From positions 1 through 64,000 of the forward strand of contig VGTH01000004.1 in the NCBI GenBank assembly GCA_016874755.1: a DNA stretch of 64,000 bases, read 5' to 3'. The DNA comes from Deltaproteobacteria bacterium. GTDB lineage: Bacteria > Desulfobacterota > Binatia > UBA9968. The notes beneath the pieces were generated by a model that worked only from the letters and a program-made list of their open reading frames with translations, did no database searches and was not told where the DNA came from. The position numbers and the translations under genes were made by a program. Below, piece after piece: positions 37,010 to 44,708 of the stretch (positions are counted from its first letter, which is position 1; each line of letters opens with the position of its first letter).

Positions 37010-37720
37010 ATGAAGATTGTCAATCGCGATCTCACAACTGAAAAAGATGGCGTGCCAGGTTATCTGGCTCACCCCGACCGCAAAGAGCCGGGGCCCGGCG
37101 TGTTGATCGTGCATCACCATTATGGCTGCACGGGTAACATGAAAGTGAACGTTTGTAACTTTGCTAAGCTTGGCTACAGCACCTATGTTCCTGACCTCTA
37201 CAAAATGTTGAATATCGCCGACGGTGTGCACGAGGCACAGAAGAAAACCACTGATGGGCAGTTTATTGAGATTCTTGGCAAGGCCTGGCGTTATCTGACG
37301 ACACGTCCCGAGGTCGATGCAAAACGTTGTGCGGTGGTCGGCTATTGCATGGGCGGGCGCATCGGCATTCATTTCGCTGCGGCAACGCCAAGCGTGCGCG
37401 GCTTTGTCGGATTCTATCCTTCAGTGCGCGACGAAGGGCCGAGCCAGCTACGGCCGCGCCATCCCAACGACGCCGTCAAAGATTTCAAATGCGCTTCGCA
37501 AATTTTTCTTGGCGGCAACGATCACGTCGCGACGATTCCGGTGCAGCAAAAACTGATGGCCGCGTTCCAAGCCAACGGCCAGCCGCTCGACTGGCACTAT
37601 TTCCACCGCGCCGGTCACGGCTTCGCGATGGCGGATGGCGACTGCTATGACCCGCCCTTGGCGGAGCAGTCGTGGTCGCTGATGGCGAATTTTCTAGCGC
37701 GGGAGCTGGGCAGCGAATGA
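37010..37720 (+). CDS. Dienelactone hydrolase family protein (first)
   Basis: A 236-residue alpha/beta hydrolase of the dienelactone hydrolase family, with catalytic triad Cys113 (GYCMGGRIGI), Asp168 (GGNDHVA) and His200 (RAGHGFAM). Family members open dienelactone in chlorocatechol breakdown or act as general carboxylesterases. No other chlorocatechol gene is adjacent, so the substrate is open. Start ATG 37010 has AAAAGGAG upstream. A second family member lies at 47913. Confidence 0.9.
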   Translation: MKIVNRDLTTEKDGVPGYLAHPDRKEPGPGVLIVHHHYGCTGNMKVNVCNFAKLGYSTYVPDLYKMLNIADGVHEAQKKTTDGQFIEILGKAWRYLTTRPEVDAKRCAVVGYCMGGRIGIHFAAATPSVRGFVGFYPSVRDEGPSQLRPRHPNDAVKDFKCASQIFLGGNDHVATIPVQQKLMAAFQANGQPLDWHYFHRAGHGFAMADGDCYDPPLAEQSWSLMANFLARELGSE

Positions 37721-37813
37721 GTGATCGATGCCTATGCCTATGAGGAGACGAAAAAGGAGTACCAGAAACTATTGCTCTGTCAGTTCGATGTTGAAGATCA
37801 TCCAGGCCGAAAA

Positions 37814-38425
37814 ATGACTAAGTCGACACCAACAACCATCGCCGATCCCTGGGATCATCATGATTGGAGCTCCCAGGCCTACGCCAAAGAGTGGGCGGCG
37901 CGTCAGGATGCGAGCCAACCGCACCGCGACGCGGCGTTTGACGTGCTGGCCAAGACTCTACCGTTTGCCAAGAGCGCCAGGATCAAGATCCTCGATATCG
38001 GCACGGGTTACGGCGCGCTGGCGGGCTATCTGCTGCGTCACTTCAAGAACGGCCAGGCGGTCTGCCAAGATGGTTCAGCCGAAATGCTGGCGCTCGCCCG
38101 CGAGCATCTGGTCCCCTTCGAGGCGCGTGTCAAGTTCGTGCGCAGCGATTTGAGCGGGCCCGGTTGGAGCAAAAAGCTCAAAGCACCTTTCGATGCGGTG
38201 GTTTCGTCGATTGCGATCCACAACGTGCGCGCGCACGGCACCATCCAAAGAATCTACGCGGACAGCTTCGCGCTGCTCAAACCGGGCGGCTGCTTTCTCA
38301 ACCTCGACCGCATGCGGCCGTCGGTGGAAGAGCAGCTCCAATGGCTGCGCGCCGCCGGCTTCGTCGACGTCAAGCGATTCTGGGACGGCGGCAAAAGGGC
38401 GCTCGTCGGTGGGTTCAAGCGTTAA
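37814..38425 (+). CDS. Class I SAM-dependent methyltransferase
   Basis: A 203-residue Rossmann-fold methyltransferase with motif I ILDIGTGYGALAGYLL and post-I acidic residue in QDGSAEMLALA, and the motif IV-like FDAVVSSIAIHNV. This resembles small-molecule methyltransferases (UbiE/ArsM-like superfamily); the acceptor is unknown. The frame is open back to 37721, directly after the dienelactone hydrolase, but I prefer the ATG at 37814 as the N-terminus then fits the family. Probably cotranscribed with the hydrolase. Confidence 0.8.
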   Translation: MTKSTPTTIADPWDHHDWSSQAYAKEWAARQDASQPHRDAAFDVLAKTLPFAKSARIKILDIGTGYGALAGYLLRHFKNGQAVCQDGSAEMLALAREHLVPFEARVKFVRSDLSGPGWSKKLKAPFDAVVSSIAIHNVRAHGTIQRIYADSFALLKPGGCFLNLDRMRPSVEEQLQWLRAAGFVDVKRFWDGGKRALVGGFKR

Positions 38426-38571
38426 CGGCCGGCGGCAATTGCAGCTCAGCCCCTCCTTTTGATTGCGCATGTGCTTACGAGCTAAAAGCGTACTTCACTC
38501 CTTCCCAATTCCGCCGCCACTCGGCTGAGTAACGACGAACGGCAAAACTAAAGAAGAAAAAGCAGCCCGAT
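38426..38571. other. Intergenic, nothing recognised
   Basis: 146 bases between the methyltransferase and the broken VapC-like gene. No terminator, promoter or ORF with support is seen. Confidence 0.5.
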
Positions 38572-39004
38572 TCAATATAAGACGACTAACGAAAAATATC
38601 GTTTGCTTTGGAGCAGCCGTAAATCGTCTCGATTTCTGGTGTATAAGGATCGCTCCCAACGAACGCGCAGTCAACGCCAACAGACAATCGTTAGCCAGCG
38701 CGGGTAGTTTACTTTTAAGAGCGGGTCGCTCGCGCAGAAGCTGCGCCAATATCAGCCCGGCGTATTTCCAGTGGCTGTGATGCGGGGTGACGATTCGACT
38801 GACTTTCTCGAACGGCCGGTACAGGAGTTCAACGCGCGCTTTGCCAGCGGCTGACGGTGCCCCAGCCAGCAGCTCTTGAATTACCACGGAGCTAAAATAA
38901 ATGCCCGGCGCCGCTTTGGTGTAAAGATCCCGAATGACCGGAAGTGTGGCGCCGCTTTGAATGAGATCGATCTACAAATCTGTATCGATCAGATGTTTCG
39001 CCAT
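38572..39004 (-). pseudogene. VapC-like PIN toxin, stop codon plus frameshift
   Basis: Read from the ATG at 39004 the sequence begins MAKHLIDTDL, meets TAG at codon 11 (38974-38972), then continues in frame with PIN-domain sequence: IYFSSVVIQELLAGAP, later LANDCLLALTARSLGAILI. Near 38645 a one-base insertion shifts the frame; the next frame restores the family ending TRNRDDLRLLQSKRYFSLVV and stops at 38572. The PIN acidic residues (Asp7, the Glu of VIQE, Asp of LANDCL, Asp of NRDD) are all recognisable, so this was a functional ribonuclease toxin. Two independent lesions make it a pseudogene. Its ATG overlaps the antitoxin stop (TAATG). Confidence 0.88.
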
Positions 39005-39195
39005 TAGAAAAGCTTTTCCACTCCGCCTTTACCCGCGACTTTCCCGAGAAACTTGAGAATATCCTCCCTGAAGACGACAAGGTCCAGAGCCGAATCGATG
39101 GCCTCGGTTTCGGTCTTGGCCCGTAATATCGAGCGCACCCGGCGAATTTTTTTTTCGTCCAAATAACAATTCTTGCGCTCCAAATGGGTTTTCAT
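39004..39195 (-). CDS. VapB-like antitoxin, intact
   Basis: A 63-residue small protein from ATG 39195 (GGGAG upstream) with the ribbon-helix-helix-type pattern NCYLDEKKIRRVRSILRAK then TETEAIDSALDLVV, typical of antitoxins paired with PIN toxins. The open frame goes seven codons further up. The stop shares a base with the start of the broken VapC-like gene, the standard antitoxin-toxin coupling. The antitoxin frame itself is undamaged. It probably still represses its own promoter. Confidence 0.75.
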   Translation of the reverse strand: MKTHLERKNCYLDEKKIRRVRSILRAKTETEAIDSALDLVVFREDILKFLGKVAGKGGVEKLF

Positions 39196-39337
39196 TGCTA
39201 CTCCCGTACAGATCAAAGCTAATTACCTATGTGGGGTTCAACCGAAGACCAAATCACGCTCGATGGACGAAGTGCGACTTATTCTTAACGATCTTGCTCC
39301 GCCCGCTGTTTTGCCGTGGCTCGTCAGAGTGGACAGA

Positions 39338-39710
39338 TTAAGACCAAAAACGACGCAGGTCGAAAGACAATTGCTTGTGGTGTTTGATCGCGACCAGATA
39401 GATTCTTTTCTTTCTTACCAAATAGAGCAATACGTAATCGTCAAACCCAAACTCGCGCAGATCGTCGCCCGTCGCAAAGTTTTCTCTTGAGTCGGCGAAT
39501 CAGAACTTGGCTATCCCGCGATCCTTCATGGTGCGCGAAAAACGACATCCCGGACAACGGGAATTGAGACAAGATCGGGCAAATGTCATCGAAGAGCCGT
39601 TCGAGAAAACGCTCAAATGCTTGTCGTCGGACCTCCGTCAGGAATGTTTTGATTTCGTCGAGGTTCGCGGTGAAATTTCGCGTCGCGAATATCGAAAAGC
39701 TATCGGCCAT
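39338..39710 (-). pseudogene. RelE/ParE-family toxin, frameshifted
   Basis: The frame from 39710 encodes FATRNFTANLDEIKTFL and continues to QVLIRRLKRKL, the first two thirds of a RelE/ParE-type toxin. It then runs into nonsense at a GGG run (about 39469). Removing one G restores GDDLREFGFDDYVLLYLVRK and IYLVAIKHHKQLSFDL, the typical toxin ending, to a TAA at 39338. One inserted base therefore inactivates an otherwise complete gene. Its start overlaps the antitoxin end by 11 bases. Confidence 0.88.
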
Positions 39711-39981
39711 AGCGGGCTTTGAGCTTCGCCAGACTCAAAACTTTTCCAGCATTCACGTCGTCGATGCCTTTGGCGGCCTCGTTGAGCAAGCTAAGGTGCA
39801 CGTGTTCGCGCTCCAGCCGATGGTAGTAATCTAGCCGTTCCGCGTCGATGAGCGCCGCGCAACTTTCCCCATTTTTTGTAAGAATTTTCTCCCCATGCTC
39901 GCGCTGAACCTGCGCGCACAACTCGGTGAGCTTCGCCCGCGCCTTGGTTAATGAGATGATATCGTTTGAGGAAATCGCCAT
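39700..39981 (-). CDS. Phd/YefM-family antitoxin, intact
   Basis: A 93-residue antitoxin; start ATG 39981 after GGGGGT. The N-terminal Phd/YefM DNA-binding region reads ISLTKARAKLTELCAQVQRE with KILTKNGESCAALIDAE, and the C-terminal half is the toxin-binding tail. The frame upstream to 40107 lacks family similarity and is not used. Its toxin partner is frameshifted. Autoregulation of the operon is typical for the family. Confidence 0.85.
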   Translation of the reverse strand: MAISSNDIISLTKARAKLTELCAQVQREHGEKILTKNGESCAALIDAERLDYYHRLEREHVHLSLLNEAAKGIDDVNAGKVLSLAKLKARYGR

Positions 39982-40156
39982 AAGTACCCCCGATTCGGCA
40001 GTCTGGATAATGTACAGAATTCTGTCAATGCAAACGTTTAAAAGGCATCTCTCTGCCACTCGGCCCGGCATCTGGCTTGAGTCAAGTCGTTGGGATGTGA
40101 ATACCACAGAGGTACTTTGGTTGACGAGCAGGGCCGATCGGCGTTATGGGTCGCGC

Positions 40157-40519
40157 ATGCCGAAGCTGCGCCGACTGACCATCGTTTCGCTGCAGCCAGA
40201 ACGCCTGGCGCAGTTTTATCAGGAAGTCTTCGAGATGCGGCGAGTGGCAAATCCCAGGGGCGAGGCGATTTATCTGAGTGACGGTTATTTCAACCTGACA
40301 ATCATTCCCAACCGTGCCGAAGGGAAAGCGAGCGGGTTGAATCACATCGGCTTCGATGTCAGCCCGGCCGAAGCGGCAAGCGTCCTGGGCCGGTTCGAGC
40401 ATTGGGGCCTTGCGACTCCCGGCTCCCGTGAAGGCGGGCGCTCCTTTGCCGATCTTCGCGGCACCGATCCCGATGGCAACAACATGGATATCTCCACACA
40501 CGGGTTTCCAACCGGGTAA
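40157..40519 (+). CDS. VOC-family protein
   Basis: A 120-residue vicinal-oxygen-chelate domain protein: RRLTIVSLQPERLAQFYQEV at the start, LNHIGFDV in the middle and DLRGTDPDGNNMDISTHGF at the end. His and Asp/Glu positions of the metal site are partly conserved; the last ligand appears to be Asp rather than Glu. Substrate unknown. The longer frame (to 39926) overlaps the antitoxin region on the other strand and is unlikely to be coding, so I use ATG 40157, although no good ribosome site is visible. It sits among decayed TA genes. Confidence 0.7.
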   Translation: MPKLRRLTIVSLQPERLAQFYQEVFEMRRVANPRGEAIYLSDGYFNLTIIPNRAEGKASGLNHIGFDVSPAEAASVLGRFEHWGLATPGSREGGRSFADLRGTDPDGNNMDISTHGFPTG

Positions 40520-40721
40520 GCTGATTGGTTCGGCTTTGAGAGCTTTGGAGTTTGTCAACTTAGTCAAGGATGTCCTGGCTGCATGATCCGCGTGTGGATC
40601 GCGGCGGGAACCGGCACTTGACCGCAAACGCCGTAGAGTGATTACCGGCGGGAAAGCATTGGCGGACACATGGATCGCATGGTAAATTACATCTGGAAAA
40701 AATTGAAACGGAGAGTCGCGC

Positions 40722-40988
40722 ATGCAACTAAATATTCCCCCTGACCTTGAAAAGCTCATCAATAAGAGGCTTTCCAGTGGTGCCTATAGCAATGCCGAAG
40801 ACGTGCTGCGCCGGGCACTTGAAGCTCAAAATTCTGAGGAAAGTTGGACTGAAGAGGAACGCCGCATCCTATCGGCCCACATTGAGGAAGGTTATATTGA
40901 GGCTGCACATGGTGATCTCATCGAAGGCGATCAGGTCCGGCGCGACATCCGCGAAATGAAAGAGAATTGGCGTTCGACTAAGCGATGA
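40722..40988 (+). CDS. ParD-like antitoxin, intact
   Basis: An 88-residue antitoxin of the ParD/CC2985 type with the ribbon-helix-helix opening MQLNIPPDLEKLINKRLSSG, then YSNAEDVLRRALEA, and a charged C-terminal helix that would wrap the toxin. Start ATG 40722 has GGAGAG upstream. Its stop overlaps the toxin start (ATGA). The partner toxin is broken. Confidence 0.85.
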   Translation: MQLNIPPDLEKLINKRLSSGAYSNAEDVLRRALEAQNSEESWTEEERRILSAHIEEGYIEAAHGDLIEGDQVRRDIREMKENWRSTKR

Positions 40989-41235
40989 GCGATTATGTTC
41001 TGACGCCCCTTGCCAAGGCAGACATCTTCGAAATTTGGTCGTACATCGCTCGTGACAACGAAGAAGCCGCTGACCGAGTAGAAAGTGCAATCTACGACGC
41101 TTGCGCAGAGGCTGCGCAAGCTCCATTGCGCGGCCATACTCGGCCCGACCTTACGCCCCGCCCGTTCGTTTCTGGACACTCGACCGTTATCCAAACTATG
41201 CCGTCGTCTACCGGCCGGGTTATTGGCGTTGGTAG
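40985..41235 (+). pseudogene. ParE-like toxin, frameshifted and truncated
   Basis: From ATG 40985: MSDYVLTPLAKADIFEIWSY, later GHTRPDLTPRP, the N-terminal two thirds of a ParE toxin. A one-base deletion near 41164 shifts the frame. The neighbouring frame continues with VRFWTLDRYPNYAVVYRPG, exactly the expected next block, but ends at TAG 41233 about 15 residues before the family's usual C-terminus. The long frame to 41470 is therefore out-of-frame nonsense after residue 59. Confidence 0.88.
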
Positions 41236-41418
41236 TAGACGACCAGTAGAAATTCGCAGCTGTTGCCCTCTCCGCTTGTTCCCGGGGCCGGCACAGTGGC
41301 CGGCGCAACGGACCCGGATGCCTGGCTCCGCCGTAGCAGAAAAAGACACCCTTGAGCCTTGGCCCCACTACAGAGCCTTAGCGTTCGCCTGTTTTCAGGC
41401 GGGAGAGGGACCCGGTGA
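41236..41418. other. Non-coding debris between ParE and HD remnants
   Basis: 183 bases with no frame I can relate to a protein. It is GC-rich and probably remnant sequence joining two truncated genes. Confidence 0.4.
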
Positions 41419-41637
41419 TCATGGCGCGCTCGGCGCAGCTAGCCCTGAAGGCATCGCCCGGCGATTCTGACCATGGTCAAGGTAGGCGAAACATTCTTCG
41501 AGATGCTGCACGGTGTGGTAGAACCGCCCGGCTTCGCTGTAGCTCGCGAGCAAGCGCTCAACCATTTCAGTCTTTGGTGCTAAGCCGAGCTCTTGCCAGT
41601 TTTGATTCCACGGCTCACGTAAGTTCATATCGATCAA
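41419..41637 (-). pseudogene. Truncated HD-superfamily phosphohydrolase (COG4339-like)
   Basis: Seventy-two codons from an intact ATG: MIDMNLREPWNQNWQELGL, then RLLASYSEAGRFYHTVQHLE. This is the N-terminal part of a predicted metal-dependent HD phosphohydrolase of about 200 residues, in which the YHTxQHL segment precedes the HD motif. After about residue 54 similarity ends, so the HD core is missing. It is a deletion remnant, four bases downstream of the flavoprotein gene on the same strand. Confidence 0.75.
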
Positions 41638-41641
41638 GATT

Positions 41642-42820
41642 TCACACCGCTTGCCCGGCGGCCCAGCCGGACGACCACGCCCATTGGAAGTTAAAACCGC
41701 CGAGTTGGCCCGTCACATCGACGACCTCACCGACGAAGTATAATCCCGGGACGAGCTTCGATTCCATGGTTGTCGACGACAGATCGTCGGTGTCGACGCC
41801 GCCCAAGGTTACTTCGGCGGTGCGGTAGCCCTCGGCTTCGAGCGGCGTGAATTTCCAGTGCTGTATTTGCTCACAGATGCCGCGCAACTCACTCTGCTGA
41901 TATTGGCGCAGCGGTCGGCTGCCCAATTCGATTTCGCACAGCCGCTGTGCCAGCCGTTTGGTGAGGAATTCGCCGAGGACGGTTTTCAACTCGGCATCCG
42001 GCCTTACTGCTTGGCGCTTTTTCAGCCAATCGTTCGCGTCCGTTAACGGCAAAAAATTCACAATCAACGCATCGCCCGTCTGCCAGTAAGATGATATTTG
42101 CAAGATTGCCGGGCCGCTGAGGCCGCGATGGGTGAACAACATTGCGTTGGAAAAACTCCGCCTGCGGCATTCCACTTGAACCGGTACGGAAACCCCAGAG
42201 AGGTCGCGGTAACGCACCATATCGTCCGGCCCGAAAACAAGCGGCACAAGCCCGGCGCGGGGCGGCACGATGCGGTGCCCGAATTTTTTCGCCAGCTCGT
42301 AACCGTAAGCCGTCGCGCCCATCTTTGGCACTGACAAACCGCCCGTCGCGATGACTAGCGACCCTGTCTGAACCGATCCGCGGGAGGTTTTCAAAGCAAA
42401 TCCGCCGCCGGCAGGCTCGACATTTGTCACTTTACAATCGGTCATGATCCGCGCGCCGGCTTGGCGGCATTCATCGGTTAACATTTTCACAATGGACTTC
42501 GCCGATTGGTCGCAGAACAACTGGCCCAACTCTTTTTCATGGTAGGCGATACCGTGGCGTTCGACCAAGTTAATGAAATCAGCTTGGGTGTAGCGCGCCA
42601 GCGCCGACTTGCAGAAATGCGGATTTTTGGAAATGAAGTTTTCTGGCGCGGTGTGCAGATTGGTAAAATTACAACGGCCACCGCCGGATATGAGAATTTT
42701 TTTGCCGACTCGATCGCAGTGTTCAATGACCAGCACGCGCCGGGCCCGTTTGCCGGCTTCGAGGGCGCACATCAAGCCGGCGGCGCCGCCGCCGATCACG
42801 ACCACATTGAATTGACTCAT
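41642..42820 (-). CDS. BaiN/HI0933-family flavoprotein
   Basis: A 392-residue NAD(P)/FAD-dependent oxidoreductase of the HI0933/YhiN/BaiN group. The FAD-binding motif is VVVIGGGAAGLMCALEAG, with SGGGRCNFTN and the C-terminal signature MESKLVPGLYFVGEVVDVTG followed by GGFNFQWAWSSG. Members catalyse flavin-dependent reductions (BaiN in bile-acid metabolism) or have unknown roles; the substrate here is unknown. It is 14 bases downstream of an NTF2-like gene and likely in one unit with it. Confidence 0.92.
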   Translation of the reverse strand: MSQFNVVVIGGGAAGLMCALEAGKRARRVLVIEHCDRVGKKILISGGGRCNFTNLHTAPENFISKNPHFCKSALARYTQADFINLVERHGIAYHEKELGQLFCDQSAKSIVKMLTDECRQAGARIMTDCKVTNVEPAGGGFALKTSRGSVQTGSLVIATGGLSVPKMGATAYGYELAKKFGHRIVPPRAGLVPLVFGPDDMVRYRDLSGVSVPVQVECRRRSFSNAMLFTHRGLSGPAILQISSYWQTGDALIVNFLPLTDANDWLKKRQAVRPDAELKTVLGEFLTKRLAQRLCEIELGSRPLRQYQQSELRGICEQIQHWKFTPLEAEGYRTAEVTLGGVDTDDLSSTTMESKLVPGLYFVGEVVDVTGQLGGFNFQWAWSSGWAAGQAV

Positions 42821-42834
42821 CGAGCCAGAAGCAG

Positions 42835-43209
42835 CTACTCCGCGCCAAACGGATTATCGATGATAAAGCGCCAGGTGCCGTCGCTTTGCCGGCGGATGAC
42901 TTCGATGCTGTTGCCGCGCAATTCGACCGGTTTGCCGTCAGCGCCGGTGCCGTTAACCTGCCATTTGCCGCGAATCAGCGCTGTGTCACCCGACTCCATG
43001 ATAAAGACTGGATCGAGGCGGATAGTCCCTTTGAGCGCGAGAAACTGTTGCAAAGCCGCGCCGACGGCTGCAATGCCGCTAACCGTCACGCCCGGCTGCG
43101 GAGCAAAAGTTGCGCTTGGCTCGAACAGAGCAAGAAGCGCTTCGGCATCGCCCGCGTTGAACGCTTCGATGAACCGAGGATACATCTCCGCAGGCCGTGT
43201 CACCGTCAT
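42835..43209 (-). CDS. SnoaL/NTF2-like protein
   Basis: A 124-residue cone-shaped NTF2-like domain protein (SnoaL/DUF4440 type): YPRFIEAFNAGDAEALLALF, then SGIAAVGAALQQFL, and WRFIIDNPFGAE at the end. These proteins bind or isomerise small hydrophobic ligands; the true function is unknown. It lies 16 bases after the CoA-transferase gene on the same strand, so probably cotranscribed. Confidence 0.8.
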   Translation of the reverse strand: MTVTRPAEMYPRFIEAFNAGDAEALLALFEPSATFAPQPGVTVSGIAAVGAALQQFLALKGTIRLDPVFIMESGDTALIRGKWQVNGTGADGKPVELRGNSIEVIRRQSDGTWRFIIDNPFGAE

Positions 43210-43225
43210 AGGCTTCTCTCCGGCA

Positions 43226-44401
43226 CTAAATGATACCTTTCTCCTTCAGCTCGGCGATTTGCAGATCGCTATAACCCAGTGACTTCAGATATTCGGCGTT
43301 GTGCTCGCCCAGCTCGGGCGGCGGCAGCGGGTGCGGATTTTTTGTTTCACTATAGATATTCGGAAACGCCACGGTGCGAATGTTCGGCTTGTCTTGGCGC
43401 TCCAGCGTGATTTCCAAGCCCATGTGCTTGATCTGCGGATCCTGAAAAACTTCCTGCATGTTGTAGACCGGCGTGTGCGGCACGTCCTCGGCTTCGAGCC
43501 GCGCCATCCAGTGGGCGCGCGTGTTTTGTTTGAAGAATTCGCCGAAGGTCTTCGCCAGCTCATCGTAGTTCTTGCGCCGGTTGGGGCGCGTTGAGAAACG
43601 CGCATCGTCTATCAGCTCCGGATGGCCCGCAGCATTGCACAACCCTTTCCAGAACTTCTGCGGCGATGATAAGTGAATCGCAAACATGGCGCCGTCCGAA
43701 GCGGTAAATGCATAGGTCTGCGACTGCATCGGCCGGGTGTACGGCCCGGGAATTTTGCCGGTGGCGAGAGAGTCAGTAGCCGGCGCAATCAAGAATGCCA
43801 AAATCGAACCGGCCATGGTCGTATCGACCTGCTGGCCTCTGCCTGTTTTGGCGCGCGCGGCGATGGCGCCGAGCACGCCGATCGTTGCAAACATGCCGCT
43901 CAAGCTATCTGCATAGTTCGGGCCGATGGGCTTGGGATTCTGCGCATCCATCAAAAGACTCAGCATTCCGCCTAAACCTTGGCCGACGGTGTCGTATGCC
44001 GGCCGTTTGACGTAAGGGCCGCTCGGCCCGGTGCCGGTGATGGATAGATAGATCACTCCAGGATTGGTTTTGCTCACCGTGTCGCAGTCGATGCCGAGCC
44101 GTTTCATGACACCGGGGCGATAGTTGTCGAGCACGACATCCGCCTTGTTGGCGAGCTTCAAAAAGATTTCCTTTCCTTCGGGAGTCTGAAGATTAAGCGT
44201 GATGCTGCGCTTGCCGCGGTTGTAGGCCCAAAAATTCGGCTGATCGCCGCCCAAATCCCAACCGCGAAACGGGTCGCCGCCCTTGGGATTCTCGACCTTG
44301 ATCACCTCCGCACCCATATCGGCGAGCAACATCGCACCGTAAGGCCCGGAAATAAAATTGCCCAACTCCAAAACTTTGATGCCGTCTAAACAACCGTTCA
44401 T
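43226..44401 (-). CDS. CaiB/BaiF CoA-transferase (copy 1)
   Basis: A 391-residue class III CoA-transferase, moving CoA between an acyl-CoA donor and a carboxylic acid. Family hallmarks: VLELGNFISGPYGAMLLADMGAEVIKVE at the N-terminus (shown here only in part), FWAYNRGKRSITLNL, and the catalytic Asp in the YDTVGQGLGG-preceding loop region (VVLDNYRPGVMKRLG). It is strongly similar to the adjacent upstream copy at 44709-45884, a tandem duplication. The acid substrate cannot be told; downstream neighbours (NTF2-like protein, flavoprotein) suggest a degradative pathway. Confidence 0.9.
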   Translation of the reverse strand: MNGCLDGIKVLELGNFISGPYGAMLLADMGAEVIKVENPKGGDPFRGWDLGGDQPNFWAYNRGKRSITLNLQTPEGKEIFLKLANKADVVLDNYRPGVMKRLGIDCDTVSKTNPGVIYLSITGTGPSGPYVKRPAYDTVGQGLGGMLSLLMDAQNPKPIGPNYADSLSGMFATIGVLGAIAARAKTGRGQQVDTTMAGSILAFLIAPATDSLATGKIPGPYTRPMQSQTYAFTASDGAMFAIHLSSPQKFWKGLCNAAGHPELIDDARFSTRPNRRKNYDELAKTFGEFFKQNTRAHWMARLEAEDVPHTPVYNMQEVFQDPQIKHMGLEITLERQDKPNIRTVAFPNIYSETKNPHPLPPPELGEHNAEYLKSLGYSDLQIAELKEKGII

Positions 44402-44440
44402 CGTCGTCTCCCGATAGGTAATTAATGCATTGCGAAAAAG

Positions 44441-44539
44441 TTATGCTGCACCCCGTTTAGTCTCAACCCGCACCATGATACCGGCCTGAGCCAGCATATT
44501 GATCAACTTGTCGACGCTAAACAGGCTAATCTCGCCTTT
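44441..44539 (-). pseudogene. C-terminal relic of an Xre/HigA-like antitoxin
   Basis: The last 32 codons of a frame ending at 44441 read LLKGEISLFSVDKLINMLAQ then AGIMVRVETKRGAA. This resembles the end of Xre-type HigA antitoxins (RGKI-x-x-FS-x-D-x-L-x-x-M-L-x-x-AG). The preceding helix-turn-helix part is absent; upstream sequence runs instead into a palindromic repeat. Similarity is judged by eye on a short stretch. Confidence 0.5.
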
Positions 44540-44580
44540 GAGCAAGTACCCTCTCCCCCTTCGGAGGCAGGTGCCGCAAT

Positions 44581-44663
44581 TGTCATTCTGAGCCGAAGGC
44601 GAAGAATCTCTCCTTCTTAGGTAGCTGAGAAGGCGAGATTCCTCGGCGGACCTCGGAATGACA
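44581..44663. repeat. 83-bp imperfect palindromic element
   Basis: TGTCATTCTGAG (44581-44592) pairs with CTCGGAATGACA (44652-44663), and further in CGAAGAATCTC pairs with GAGATTCCTCGG, leaving a central region with its own small hairpin (CTTCTTAGGTAGCTGAGAAG). The whole element would fold into one long hairpin. I recognise TGTCATTCTGAGC...GAATCTC as a recurrent intergenic motif in environmental genomes, possibly a non-autonomous element; copy number cannot be checked here. Confidence 0.7.
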
Positions 44664-44708
44664 ACTCCGGTTTTTCCGCATTGCGACACAGTCTCTGTTG
44701 GAGAAGGG

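Larger units (their letters stand above)
44402..44708. other. 307-bp gap with HTH relic and palindromic element
   Basis: The gap between the two CoA-transferase genes holds the C-terminal relic of an antitoxin-like HTH protein (44441-44539) and an 83-base palindrome (44581-44663), both listed separately. No intact gene is seen. Confidence 0.6.

Noticed and set aside
36685-37041. 118-residue frame between the carboxypeptidase and the hydrolase
   Set aside because: Covers a palindromic repeat and two gene ends; no protein-like features.
38495-38887. 130-residue frame as an independent gene
   Set aside because: It is the in-frame body of the VapC-like pseudogene after its stop codon and runs out of frame at the C-terminus.
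40985-41470. 161-residue frame as a complete protein
   Set aside because: Only the first 59 residues match ParE; the rest is out-of-frame sequence after a one-base deletion.
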